Shown: positions 8,469-17,107, numbered from the stretch's first letter. The stretch is 64,000 nt of DNA from Zeimonas sediminis (GCF_023721795.1 NZ_JAMQYE010000001.1:1736001-1800000); one strand, 5' to 3'. The notes: generated by a model not told the origin, from the sequence alone. Numbers and translations are program-made.

Positions 8469-9425
8469 TCATTGACTCTTCAGGTCAGCCTTCTGGATCA
8501 GCTCGCCCCAGCGCGCCGTTTCACGCGCGAGGAACGCCCCCCACTGCCCCGGCGCCATCGCCTCCGGTTCGAAGCCACGCTCGATCAACTGTCGCTTGAT
8601 CTCCGGATCAGACAGTGCGTTGTTGATGCCGACATTGAGCCGCTCGATCACATCTGCGGGGGTGCCCGCGGGGGCCATCACACCGAACCATGCCGTGGCC
8701 TCGAAGCCCGGCAGAATGCGCCCGACCGGCGCGAGATCCGGAAAGACCGCCGACACCTGCTCGCTCGCGACCCCCAGGAATCGGATCTTTCCGGCCTGCT
8801 GCATCCCCTTAAGTGCGAGCTGGCTGTCGAGGAGCATGTCGATTCTCCCAGCGGCAAGATCGGTAGCCGCCGCGGCGCCGCCTTTGTACGGCACCAAGAC
8901 GAGCTTCCCCCCTGTCAGCTGGGAGAACAGTTCGCCGCCGAGATGCGAAGCTCCGCCTGTTGCGGACGAGCCGTAGCTAAGCTTGCCCGGGTTCTTGCGG
9001 GCATCGTTGATCAGCTCGCCTACGTCCTGGTGTCCTCCAGCCGGCACGGCAAGCAACAGGGGAACTTTTCCGAGAAACGCCACTGCCGCAAAGCTCTTCT
9101 CGCTGTCATAGGGAAGGTTCTGCATCAACCAGGGATTGATCGCATGGCTGGTGTAGTTCATCAGAAGGGTATAGCCGTCGGGTGCAGCACCGGCTACCGA
9201 GCGTGAGGCGATCGAGCCGCTTCCGCCAGCCCGGTTCTCAACGATGACCGGCTGCCCGAGCGAGGTGCTCAGGTGCGCGCTGATCGTTCGAACGACAGTG
9301 TCCGCTGTGCCTCCCGGAGGTGCCGGCACCACGATCGTCACCGGCTTGGTCGGGAAAGCCATCGCTGTGCCGCAAGCAGCGGCGAGCAAGACGCCGGCGA
9401 ATGCTCGGGAAAGAAAGTTTTTCAT
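8469..9425 (-). CDS. Tripartite tricarboxylate transporter receptor (TctC/Bug family)
   Basis: 318 aa periplasmic solute-binding protein. A signal peptide spans about residues 1-24 (hydrophobic run ending AACGTAMA). The mature start FPTKPVTIVVPAPPGG, the GSGSIASRSVAGAAPDGYTLL segment and the C-terminal helices match Bug receptors. It would capture a carboxylate for TctA/TctB permeases, which are not in this window, so it must work with permeases encoded elsewhere or as a sensor. The ATG at 9425 is preferred over the GTG just upstream because of the GGAG site. It is the first gene of the operon. Confidence 0.93.
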   Translation of the reverse strand: MKNFLSRAFAGVLLAAACGTAMAFPTKPVTIVVPAPPGGTADTVVRTISAHLSTSLGQPVIVENRAGGSGSIASRSVAGAAPDGYTLLMNYTSHAINPWLMQNLPYDSEKSFAAVAFLGKVPLLLAVPAGGHQDVGELINDARKNPGKLSYGSSATGGASHLGGELFSQLTGGKLVLVPYKGGAAAATDLAAGRIDMLLDSQLALKGMQQAGKIRFLGVASEQVSAVFPDLAPVGRILPGFEATAWFGVMAPAGTPADVIERLNVGINNALSDPEIKRQLIERGFEPEAMAPGQWGAFLARETARWGELIQKADLKSQ

Positions 9426-9449
9426 CACGTTGTCTCCACGTCCTGATTC

Positions 9450-9464
9450 TGGAACGCCGTTCCA
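9450..9464. promoter_or_regulatory. Candidate IclR-type operator
   Basis: Perfect palindrome TGGAACGCCGTTCCA (TGGAAC arms, 3-base centre), 25 bases upstream of the receptor start. IclR-family operators are often short palindromes of this kind. The operon contains its own IclR gene at 4653-5417. Confidence 0.55.
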
Positions 9465-9752
9465 TCAAACGACGGGCGCAGTTTGGCCGCCGATGACTCG
9501 GGATGGCAACGTGAAAATTTGGAACACTAACCTGCAGCACAGGCTGATCGGAAGAAGCCGACGCTTGCCGGGCGCCCCGGCCTGTCGAGTCAGCGCGTCA
9601 CAGTGCTCTCAACCCCTAGCGGGACGAGACCCTCTGGACCTACTACTTAGCCTTGGCATGGTCGTACTTCGAACGGTCTTATGTCGACAGCCAGCTACAC
9701 GATGCCCGGGGGCACAGAGGGGAGTCGCCAAACCTCGGAAAGCGCAAGCGCT
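9465..9752. other. Non-coding segment upstream of catabolic operon
   Basis: 288 bases between the operator and the stop of the XRE gene. It must contain the promoter of the catabolic operon, but no clear -35/-10 pair could be assigned. A second half-site-like TTGGAAC occurs near 9520. No gene is seen. Confidence 0.4.
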
Positions 9753-10184
9753 TCACACAGTTGCCAGCCGGGCTTGAACTTCGCGCTTCCCAACGCCTCG
9801 CAAGCTCGCCAGCTTCTCCACCTGCTCAGGGCGTGGCTTCGTCACCCCTCGCTCCCAGTTGTAGATTGTCTGGGTCGATACGCCCATCATTTTCGCCAGA
9901 GCGGCAGCCGAAAGCCCAAGGCGCTTGCGCGTTGGCGCAAGGCCCTTCGGAACGAACCGAACCTGCTTTGGAGCGGATCCTGCCGGCGTCCCTTTCTCAT
10001 CTCTCTTCACCCCTCGCTCCAGTACCCCCACCTGGCGCTTGAGTGCGATCACTTCCGCCTTGAGCTTCGCGATCTCCCGATGCTGCAGCGCCAAGGCGCT
10101 CTTCGACTTCAGCAGACTTGCCCGGATCTCCTTTCGGGCAAGACGCGTGATCTCTTCTCTCAGGGCCTTCGCGATGTTTGGCAT
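9753..10184 (-). CDS. XRE-type helix-turn-helix protein with N-terminal coiled coil
   Basis: 143 aa from the ATG at 10184 (AAGG site 8 bases upstream). Residues about 5-65 are Lys/Glu/Leu-rich with heptad spacing (a likely coiled coil, for example LREEITRLARKEI). The C-terminal third is a clear XRE HTH (LGLSAAALAKMMGVSTQTIYNWERG). It is probably a DNA-binding regulator that dimerises through the coil. It is followed on the same strand by nothing for about 290 bases and preceded by the 398-aa gene at 10296-11492, with which it may be co-transcribed. Its target is unknown. Confidence 0.8.
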   Translation of the reverse strand: MPNIAKALREEITRLARKEIRASLLKSKSALALQHREIAKLKAEVIALKRQVGVLERGVKRDEKGTPAGSAPKQVRFVPKGLAPTRKRLGLSAAALAKMMGVSTQTIYNWERGVTKPRPEQVEKLASLRGVGKREVQARLATV

Positions 10185-10295
10185 GCATGCACCTTCGACG
10201 TAGCGAAGGGGCATTATGGGCACCAGGCAACAAGCGCCGCAATCAAAGAACTCAACTCGGGCAAAGATGTCTGTGCACCCTACGCCGCAAACAGC

Positions 10296-11492
10296 CTAGG
10301 CAGTCGCCTGCGGCACTCCGGTAATGCAAACGGGCACGTTCCCCTGCTCGACGAGCGCCCGGTTAACGGCTGAGGCAAACCCGCTAGCCGACAGCTTCTT
10401 CTCGGCCAGAAAGCCGAAATGCGCACTGTCAGCATTCAGGACCACGTCTCGTGCGCGCAGCCGACTGGCCAATTCGATTGCCGGCTTCTCTTCCTTGGAG
10501 GGGAACATTCGTTGGACTCGCCCAGGAAGGGCAGAGAAAGCCTTGCTGCCCACCGAGGTCGCTTGCGTGCGGAGGTCATCCAGCCAATCAATACCCTTAT
10601 TGGTCCCATTCACGAAGTCGAGAGTCGCAACGAGTTCGCGGGTCGGCAACTCGTTTACAAGGCTGGCGTCGAGCAACCGCTGGGGATCATCGCCGAGCAT
10701 CAGTCGGCCGCAATGCCGACGAGCCAGCGTTCGCCAAGCCTCGTAGTTCCGCATCAATTCTTCGTGCGCCGCCTCTCGCATTCCCAGTTCATTGGTCGCA
10801 AGGGCCGCGCCCATGAAGGACAAGGCGAAATACTCGTCAACCCCCTCGACCTCGCCAATGCTCTCCGCATCTGCCCACAAGTCTCGGTAGTAGTGCGTGA
10901 GCATGGTGAACGTCGACTTAGCCTGCATCAGGAGATCGTGTCGCACCCGCTCATCCTGGGCCGTTTCTGCCTGCCGAAGATAATCGATCGCTGCCAGGAG
11001 CTGGGCTCTCTGCTGGCTCTGAATGAGCGCCCGAATTTTCGCGACTTGCTTTTGTAGGGCATTGAGCTTGGCGTCTATCTTGCTAAGCCGTTGGCTCAGA
11101 TACGCGAAGCCTGCTATCGACGTGACAAGCCCCAGGCCTGAGAGCGCCGTGGTCGCCATCGACAGCGAAAGGACCTTGTCGACCGTCTGCTGCAACACCT
11201 GAACGTCTCGGCTCAGCATGTACATCTGCCCAACATTGACGACCGAGCCGACGGCAGCCATAGCCGGAAGGGCCATGGCAGCAGCCGGTCCAACCGCAGT
11301 GGTCAGAGCGGCGGCGCCAGGTATCAGAGACGCCAACGACGCTGCACCCGCCGGCTGCGCCAAGTGGGCCACGATCTGCCCTAAGCCATTGCGAACGACC
11401 CCACCGTGGGCAGTGAGGCTCCCGTTCAACAGGCCTACGGCGAGATGCCCAGGAATTTCCCGGGCCACTGTCAACCCCAACTCCGAGAGCAT
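10296..11492 (-). CDS. Unknown protein with hydrophobic segments and a central coiled coil
   Basis: 398 aa, not recognised. Residues about 47-92 are Ala/Gly-rich and hydrophobic, and 108-131 form a second hydrophobic stretch (SLSMATTALSGLGLVTSIAGF). A heptad helix follows (about 132-160, LSKIDAKLNALQKQVAKIRAL), then a mostly helical soluble part with no known motif. This order resembles helical membrane-perturbing proteins, but that is only a structural impression. The start at 11492 has a strong AGAGGAGA site. Its neighbours are an XRE regulator downstream and a WYL regulator upstream, a context often seen around defence or toxin genes. Confidence 0.75.
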   Translation of the reverse strand: MLSELGLTVAREIPGHLAVGLLNGSLTAHGGVVRNGLGQIVAHLAQPAGAASLASLIPGAAALTTAVGPAAAMALPAMAAVGSVVNVGQMYMLSRDVQVLQQTVDKVLSLSMATTALSGLGLVTSIAGFAYLSQRLSKIDAKLNALQKQVAKIRALIQSQQRAQLLAAIDYLRQAETAQDERVRHDLLMQAKSTFTMLTHYYRDLWADAESIGEVEGVDEYFALSFMGAALATNELGMREAAHEELMRNYEAWRTLARRHCGRLMLGDDPQRLLDASLVNELPTRELVATLDFVNGTNKGIDWLDDLRTQATSVGSKAFSALPGRVQRMFPSKEEKPAIELASRLRARDVVLNADSAHFGFLAEKKLSASGFASAVNRALVEQGNVPVCITGVPQATA

Positions 11493-11664
11493 CGCTCGTC
11501 TCCTCTTTGTATGTTTTCCGGCTTACGCAGTCTACGACCGAGAATGGCGCCGCCAATCATTCAAATAATGAAATACGAAACGGCCCCGGATAACCGCCCC
11601 ACCTGCTCTGCCGAGGCCAGCCCGTGGAATCCCGCCCCAGACGGCAGCGGCCCCCGAGCAATCG

Positions 11665-11832
11665 TCATTTCCGAATCACAGCCGTCCCCGTTCGATTTCC
11701 TTTCTCGTCATAGATCTTGATCACCTGATTCGGCCAGTACATCGTGTCACTGACCGACGTCGGCTCGGTGTAGGCCGAGGCACACCCGGCCAGCAGGCCC
11801 ACTAGAAGAGCCGAGAGACAGGCAGTTCGCAT
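11665..11832 (-). CDS. Small predicted lipoprotein
   Basis: 55 aa. The N-terminus MRTACLSALLVGLLAGCASA is a signal peptide with the lipobox LLAGC, so Cys16-17 would be lipidated and the roughly 39-residue mature part anchored in the envelope. The mature part (YWPNQVIKIYDEKGNRTG) has no known domain. The ATG at 11832 with a GGAG site is chosen over an upstream in-frame start because it places the signal peptide at the N-terminus. Function unknown. Confidence 0.75.
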   Translation of the reverse strand: MRTACLSALLVGLLAGCASAYTEPTSVSDTMYWPNQVIKIYDEKGNRTGTAVIRK

Positions 11833-11894
11833 ATGAAGTTCTCCACGGGTTCCATCAGGTAGCGGCGGCAAAGCCGGCGGTCGGAGGCGTCAGG

Positions 11895-12809
11895 TCAACG
11901 CACCTTCGGCGCGGTCAGATAATCGGCCAGCCCCCTTTCCATCTCCGCCTGCAACCCGTCCGGACTGATGATGCGTATGTACGGAATCCAGTACCGCACC
12001 ACGGGCACGATCTGGTTTGGATGCCCCACGACGGCGGACACGATCAGGCCGCCGTCGCCCAACTCCATCTGGATGACCTGGTTGGCGATCAACTTGCGGC
12101 GCTTGAAATAGCCCGAGACCTCGCTGGAGATCTTCAGCACGATCTCGGTCCGGTCCTCGGTGAACCAGATGCCGTCTTCTTTCGCCAGCGTCTCGTCCAC
12201 CGACGGATCGGGCTCGAACGCATCCTCCGACACCAGCAGACCGTCGATCCGGGTGAAGGCGAAGGTCTTCAACTTGCCCGCGTCGCGGGCGGCCAGGTAC
12301 CAGATGCCCTTGAGGTTCAGCAGCTTGTACGGCTCGAGGTCGCGATAGGCCTTCGAGACTTCGCCCTTCAGGTAGCGAAAGCCGACTCGCCGATGCCCGA
12401 CGATCGCTCGCTCCAACTCGCGGAACTGGGCCTCCTTTCCCGAGAGGTCCTCATAGTTGTGCCCCTTCACCAGCAGCGCCGACTGGATCTGGCTGTCGAA
12501 GATGTCCCGCAGGAAGTCGTCCGAGAACGACGGAAACAGACCCCGGACGCCGGCCAGCGAGGCGAAGCGTTCAATGTCCCGTGTGCTGAGCTTGCCGAGG
12601 AAGGTGGCGTCTAACCGATAGCGTCCATTGACCTTCGTGATCGGCAGGTAGGCGAAGCGTTCGTTCAGGTCGCGCTGGATGGTCCGGAGGTTGACGCCGA
12701 ACTCGGCCGCGAGGTCGCCCGGATCGAGGCTCTCGCCCTGGTTGAGCTTGACCAGGATCTGGGCCAGCCGATAGACGAGCGTGTCGTGATTACGTTGGTC
12801 CAAGAGCAT
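11895..12809 (-). CDS. WYL-domain transcriptional regulator
   Basis: 304 aa. The N-terminal helix-turn-helix (about residues 10-60, DLAAEFGVNLRTIQRDLNE) is followed by a WYL domain whose signature IWYLAAR lies at residues 169-175, and by a C-terminal WCX-like domain (about 215-300). WYL regulators bind ligands such as nucleic acids or nucleotides, and BrxR/CapW-type members repress phage-defence genes. Start ATG at 12809 after a GGGGG site. It is placed between the lipoprotein and the integrase module, so it may control the island's cargo. Confidence 0.92.
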   Translation of the reverse strand: MLLDQRNHDTLVYRLAQILVKLNQGESLDPGDLAAEFGVNLRTIQRDLNERFAYLPITKVNGRYRLDATFLGKLSTRDIERFASLAGVRGLFPSFSDDFLRDIFDSQIQSALLVKGHNYEDLSGKEAQFRELERAIVGHRRVGFRYLKGEVSKAYRDLEPYKLLNLKGIWYLAARDAGKLKTFAFTRIDGLLVSEDAFEPDPSVDETLAKEDGIWFTEDRTEIVLKISSEVSGYFKRRKLIANQVIQMELGDGGLIVSAVVGHPNQIVPVVRYWIPYIRIISPDGLQAEMERGLADYLTAPKVR

Positions 12810-12853
12810 GATCCCCCTGTTGCCCCGCAGATGACGGTCGAGTGCCGCATTGG

Positions 12854-13051
12854 TCAGGGCAGCTTGCGCAGTCTGCCCGGCCGATTCCGGATCGGCCAGA
12901 ACTTGCGGATCAAGAATACGATCCCGAGCACCGTGGCCGCCATCACGATCACGAAGAGCGCGTAGGACAGCAGTTTCACGGTGACGGACATCGCGCCGAA
13001 CTGTGTGAAGAACAGGGCCGAGAAGCCGAACAACACAGCGATCCAGAACAT
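12854..13051 (-). CDS. Small two-span membrane protein
   Basis: 65 aa with two hydrophobic segments, about residues 2-20 (FWIAVLFGFSALFF) and 26-50 (LLSYALFVIVMAATVLGIVF), and a basic tail (RKFWPIRNRPGRLRK). No family recognised. The ATG at 13051 has an AGGAGA site. It lies 44 bases upstream of the WYL regulator on the same strand, so co-transcription is likely. The 292 bases between it and the integrase stop hold one copy of the 19-bp motif described separately. Confidence 0.7.
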   Translation of the reverse strand: MFWIAVLFGFSALFFTQFGAMSVTVKLLSYALFVIVMAATVLGIVFLIRKFWPIRNRPGRLRKLP

Positions 13052-13191
13052 GGGGTTCTCCTGGTGGATGACGGGTGGGCAGTCAGGTTGCCGTGGCAGC
13101 GCGACAGGTGATGTCGTTTCTTCAGGGGGTCCCCGAACCGGGGGTAGATCCCGCTACCTAGAGAGGGCAGGCGTAACGTCGGCGAGCGCGT

Positions 13192-13221
13192 CAGGTTTTC
13201 AGGATTTCAGTTCGCCAGACC
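13192..13221 (+). repeat. Copy 1 of integrase-module repeat
   Basis: Begins CAGGTTTTCAGGATTTCAG and matches 17190-17219 at 26 of 30 positions in direct orientation. It lies just past the integrase 3' end, so the two direct copies bracket integrase, winged-helix protein and primase-ATPase. Confidence 0.6.
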
Positions 13222-13343
13222 TTCAGCGCCCCAGCCCCGGGGCCACCCCCGCCCGACCGTCGCCCGACCTGGCCCGCAGGCGCGCCGCCGGGACGAGGCA
13301 TGGGGTCGCCATCCCCCGCCCCGAACGACGCCCCTCGGGCCCA

Positions 13344-14636
13344 CTACGCCACCTGAGCGGGCACCCCCGGCCGCGGCTGCTGCCCGTCCGCCCCGCCCTC
13401 ACCCGGGGGCATCGGGTCGGCAGGCATGCCCTCGGCCTGCGGCACCTTCATCGAGGCCTTGATGATGACGGACGCACTGTTGGCGGCGTCCTGCAGCGAC
13501 TTCGAGCTCAGGTGCGCATAGCGGGTGGTCACCGACGGATCGCTGTGGCCGAGGACCTGCTGAACCTCATACAGGCTCCGGCCCGCGTTGACCAACAGCG
13601 AGGCGTACTGATGCCGGAGGTCATGGACCCGAAGGTGCGGCAGACCCGCCTCCTTGCGCAGCTTCTCCCAGACCTTATGGATTGTGGTGTAGGGCCTGCC
13701 CATCGAGCCGTCTTCGTTCTTCCAGCGGTGATTGATGAAGACGTGCTCGAACTTGCCCTCGGTCTCGACCTCATCGAGGACCTCCAGCGCACTGTCGTTC
13801 AGCGGCACCGAGCGCATGCGCTTGGACTTGGAGTTCGTCGCCGGGATGCGCCAAACGCGGTTGGCCCGATCGATCTGGTCCCAGGTGGCCGTAAGCGCCT
13901 CGCTAAGCCTTGCCCCGGTCGACAGCAAGAACAGCGCGATCTGGCAAACACCGCGGGCGCTATCGGTTCGGAGGACTTCCAACAGGGCCGCGAGCTGCTC
14001 TGCGTTCAGGTAGTTCTCGACCTGGTTGTCGACGCGCAGCAGCGGAATACGCTCAGCCGGGTTCTTGTCGACCAGGTCCCAGGACACCGCCAAATTGAAG
14101 CATCGCTTAATCAGCCGAAGGTGGTGATCGGCCGATGCCGGGGACAGGCCATCATCGAGCAGGCTGGTGTGAAATTGCTGAATCTCGTGGCGCGAGATTT
14201 GGTTAAGCCGTCGCCCGCCGAACTTCGGCTGAATGCGCAGGCGATGAAGCTGCTCGTCACGTGCCCAACTGCGCTTTCGGGGCTTCACATAGGGTAGATA
14301 GTGAGCTTCAAAGAACTCGTCCCAGGTGATGACAGCCTTTTGGGCCTTGACCTGGCCGCGAGGGTCAGCCCCCAGGGCGATCTCGGCCTTAAGCTGCCTG
14401 GCCTTCTTACGGGCGTCGAGCAGGGCAATCTCGACCGTGCGGCCGATTTTCTGGTGACATGTCTTGCCAGTCGCGTCCTTGTATCGAAGGTAGTACGTCC
14501 CTTGGCCAGGGGCCGTCGCGCGCACCTCGACGTACAGGCCGGGGACGTCGCTATCGCAGTATTCAATGCGTGTCTTGCCGGACGGGCACTGCAGCTGGCC
14601 GGCGATGAACTCGGCCGTCAGTTTGATAACAGGCAT
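13344..14636 (-). CDS. Tyrosine-type site-specific integrase
   Basis: 430 aa from the ATG at 14636, which has an AAGGAGG site. The N-terminal arm-binding part (1-100) and SAM-like core-binding domain (about 105-195) precede the catalytic domain. All catalytic residues are visible: Arg243 in TGARLSEA, His338-x-x-Arg341 in HDLRHQYAS, His364 in LGHSDPSV and the nucleophile Tyr373 in RYAHLS. It would integrate and excise the element, most likely at the CAT tRNA gene, although it is not beside either attachment repeat. A Pro/Gly-rich tail of about 35 residues follows the catalytic domain. Confidence 0.95.
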   Translation of the reverse strand: MPVIKLTAEFIAGQLQCPSGKTRIEYCDSDVPGLYVEVRATAPGQGTYYLRYKDATGKTCHQKIGRTVEIALLDARKKARQLKAEIALGADPRGQVKAQKAVITWDEFFEAHYLPYVKPRKRSWARDEQLHRLRIQPKFGGRRLNQISRHEIQQFHTSLLDDGLSPASADHHLRLIKRCFNLAVSWDLVDKNPAERIPLLRVDNQVENYLNAEQLAALLEVLRTDSARGVCQIALFLLSTGARLSEALTATWDQIDRANRVWRIPATNSKSKRMRSVPLNDSALEVLDEVETEGKFEHVFINHRWKNEDGSMGRPYTTIHKVWEKLRKEAGLPHLRVHDLRHQYASLLVNAGRSLYEVQQVLGHSDPSVTTRYAHLSSKSLQDAANSASVIIKASMKVPQAEGMPADPMPPGEGGADGQQPRPGVPAQVA

Positions 14637-14713
14637 GGCGCCTCCTTGAGTTCGAAAAAATGGGGGACGGAGCGGCGGGCACGCGCAGCGCGAAACCGAC
14701 CGCCCCGGGGCGC

Positions 14714-15025
14714 TCACTTGAGCCTGTAATACTTCGGGTAGTTGTACTTGCGCTTCACGGGCACCAGGGCGACCGAGCCGCGATCGACCAGATCGCGCAG
14801 GCACATGCCGACCCGCCTCGCCGCCAGGGTCCCAAGGCATGCCCAGAAGGCCTCGCCGCAGATCTGCCGGGCGGTATACGCCTTGCCCGGTTCGAGCATC
14901 GGGATCATGGCCTCCACCTGCCGACGCACCGCCTCGTAGAGCCGCCGGTGGACCCGGCCAAAGCGGCCGCCGAGCTCAAGCCAGTCGCCGCCGGTCGCAG
15001 CGCCGCGCGGGGGTCGATTACACAT
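14714..15025 (-). CDS. Small winged-helix-like DNA-binding protein
   Basis: 103 aa. Residues about 45-95 (YTARQICGEAFWACLGTLAARRVGMCLRDLV) look like a helix-turn-helix followed by a basic wing (VPVKRKYNYPKYYRL). The ATG at 15025 overlaps the end of the primase-ATPase gene by 8 bases, so the two are translationally coupled. A role in replication initiation, excision or regulation of the element is plausible; I do not recognise the family. A longer reading frame reaches 15169 but has no ribosome site. Confidence 0.65.
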   Translation of the reverse strand: MCNRPPRGAATGGDWLELGGRFGRVHRRLYEAVRRQVEAMIPMLEPGKAYTARQICGEAFWACLGTLAARRVGMCLRDLVDRGSVALVPVKRKYNYPKYYRLK

Positions 15026-16862
15026 CGCCGCACCCTCCTGCCTGGTCCGTCTCCGGGGCCTCGGTCGCCGGCCCAGCCTCGCCGAGCAGCGCGAAGACCT
15101 TCGCCCCACGCTCGCGAACGACGAACTGCCACCGGTGTCGGGCGGGGTCAGCGCCCGTGTAGGCCTCAAGGATGCGGACCGCCTGGCGCTTGCTCACACC
15201 CGCGCGCTCGGCCACGGCATCGGCCAGGCGCATCTTCGTGTCGATGCCCTCGCGAACGCACGCCTGCACGTGGGCGATGAGGTCGGCGTCGCTGCGCTCG
15301 GCCTCGGTCCGCTTCAGGGTCAGCAACTCCGACTGATCAACCTCCTCGACCGAGGCGAGGAGCTCGTCGTAGGAAATGTCGGGTTCGATGCAATACCGAT
15401 ACGCGGCTTTGAGCGCGACGTTCCCGCGGCGCTTGATGTTTTCAAGCTCCACGACCCGCTCGGTGTCGCCGGGCGATGAATCAAGCGGTCGCAAGATGTG
15501 CACGCAGTCGGCATCGTCCCGGACATCGGTCGTGCCGGCAAACACTGGCTTCCCGTCAGAGCCCAGGTACTTGTTGGTGTGGGCCAACCCGACGATGGTG
15601 CCGCCCTTCACGATAAATTGTCGGGCGACCTTCATGAACGCACTGGCCCGCGATTTGTCCATCAGGTCGGTGAACTTCTTGAGCGTGTCGAGGATGACCA
15701 CAACACCTCGCGCCTGGTCCTCAGCGGTCATCACGCGCAGCGTGTCCAGGAAGTTGGTCGAACTGAATTCGCGATAGCCGTCGACGAGCAGGTGGAAGCC
15801 GCACTCGTCCGCGATCCGCAGCTTTTCCAGCAGGCCCTGAGCGTGATCGTCAACGTTGATGTAGTACACGCGGGCTGGATCGACTCGGCCCAGGCGGGTG
15901 GCCTCCCTCAGGAGGTGCAACGTAAGCAGCGTCTTGCCGCCGTTCGGTGGCGCGTAGATCGCCGTGAACTGGCCGACCATCGCGATCCTCCCGAGCAGCG
16001 GGATCTGTTCGACAGCGTTGCGTTCAACCTCGCCAGCCCGGCCTCGCAACGAAAACTTATCGAGTGCCGTCGGGCGGGGCCGATCAGGGGCGCACTGCTT
16101 GCCGTCCTCGCCGAGGGCCATGTCGTCGACCGGCGCGAACGGCGGCTCGACAGCGGCCCAAACATTACCCGGCTCCACGCCCGTTGCCTCGACGATCTGC
16201 ACCGGGGCGATCATCGGGCAGGGCGTGACATCGACTGGCGGGCGAACTCCCGATGCCAATCGGCGGTTGTGCTCGATGATCGCGGCGATCAAGTCCTGCC
16301 CCACCTCGGCCAGATCCGCGAGAGTCTGCGGCCCTGCCCCGAGGAGCCCTCGCCCCTCGCTGGGGGGCAGCGACAAGATGACACCCGCAGCCGCAATCCC
16401 AATATGGAGGGGAGGCCGTGACTGTTCACTCAACCAGTCGGACGTCGGGCGCGAACCGGGTGAACATCGAAACCAGTGGCGAATGCCAGTGGAACCGCCG
16501 TCGATCATGGTGGGGGTGATGCCGTGCGCCTCTTCAATCGCATCGAGGGCGCGCTGCGCATCGAGGGAACTCACCTCGAACACAACCAACTCGTCGCTGA
16601 GGACGACGCCGAAGTCGTGATCGGGGTGCTCGCGCCAATATGCGTCGACCGCATCAGCCGACAGTTGATCGAGCCAAGCCGACGCACCCCCGGTGCTCAG
16701 CTCACCACGGCCAATAGGGATCACACTAAAGCCCGCGCCGAGCCAGCGCAGGGCAGCTTCGGCGCGAGACTCGAAGGCCGGCGCGGCTGAAGCGGGGGAA
16801 AGGGTAAGACTCGGGTCGATCGGCGCAATGCCCGACCCGGAGCCGACGAGGTTGCTCGTCAT
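15018..16862 (-). CDS. Primase-polymerase-like N-terminus fused to a RecA/AAA-type ATPase
   Basis: 614 aa from the ATG at 16862 (GTGGAG site). Residues about 30-200 resemble the bifunctional primase-polymerase domain of plasmid and phage elements (AALRWLGAGFSVIPI, DHDFGVVLSD, GGSTGIRHWF). The metal-binding DxD of active enzymes reads FEVSS at about residues 95-99, so this domain may be inactive. The C-terminal half is a hexameric-helicase-like ATPase with Walker A PPNGGKT (about 305-311) and Walker B VVVILDT (about 387-393). It probably replicates or loads a helicase on the excised element. Confidence 0.82.
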   Translation of the reverse strand: MTSNLVGSGSGIAPIDPSLTLSPASAAPAFESRAEAALRWLGAGFSVIPIGRGELSTGGASAWLDQLSADAVDAYWREHPDHDFGVVLSDELVVFEVSSLDAQRALDAIEEAHGITPTMIDGGSTGIRHWFRCSPGSRPTSDWLSEQSRPPLHIGIAAAGVILSLPPSEGRGLLGAGPQTLADLAEVGQDLIAAIIEHNRRLASGVRPPVDVTPCPMIAPVQIVEATGVEPGNVWAAVEPPFAPVDDMALGEDGKQCAPDRPRPTALDKFSLRGRAGEVERNAVEQIPLLGRIAMVGQFTAIYAPPNGGKTLLTLHLLREATRLGRVDPARVYYINVDDHAQGLLEKLRIADECGFHLLVDGYREFSSTNFLDTLRVMTAEDQARGVVVILDTLKKFTDLMDKSRASAFMKVARQFIVKGGTIVGLAHTNKYLGSDGKPVFAGTTDVRDDADCVHILRPLDSSPGDTERVVELENIKRRGNVALKAAYRYCIEPDISYDELLASVEEVDQSELLTLKRTEAERSDADLIAHVQACVREGIDTKMRLADAVAERAGVSKRQAVRILEAYTGADPARHRWQFVVRERGAKVFALLGEAGPATEAPETDQAGGCGDV

Positions 16863-16903
16863 GGCTACTCCACAAGTGCAGGTTCTTGAATGCCGCCGGA
16901 GTC

Positions 16904-16915
16904 CTGACCGGTCAG
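16904..16915. promoter_or_regulatory. Perfect 12-base palindrome upstream of the primase-ATPase gene
   Basis: CTGACCGGTCAG, 42 bases upstream of the ATG at 16862. Its position suits an operator of the primase/winged-helix/integrase transcript. The regulator is unknown; the winged-helix protein at 14714-15025 is one candidate. The whole gap 16863-17230 holds this site and two repeat copies but no gene. Confidence 0.45.
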
Positions 16916-17107
16916 CCCGCACTTGCGGAATAATGAGACTAGGGTGCCGAAGAAGTTGCTCGCCGCGGCGTCGGTCAGGTCCGAGTGCTCGCCGCGTCGG
17001 CAGGCCTCAGTTTACCCGCGCCCCCGGGGCCGTCGTCAAGTGCGGCGCGCGCTGCTGCCAGTGCCGAGGCGACAGCTTCCCCGCCGCCGCTGCGACGGCC
17101 CGCGCCC

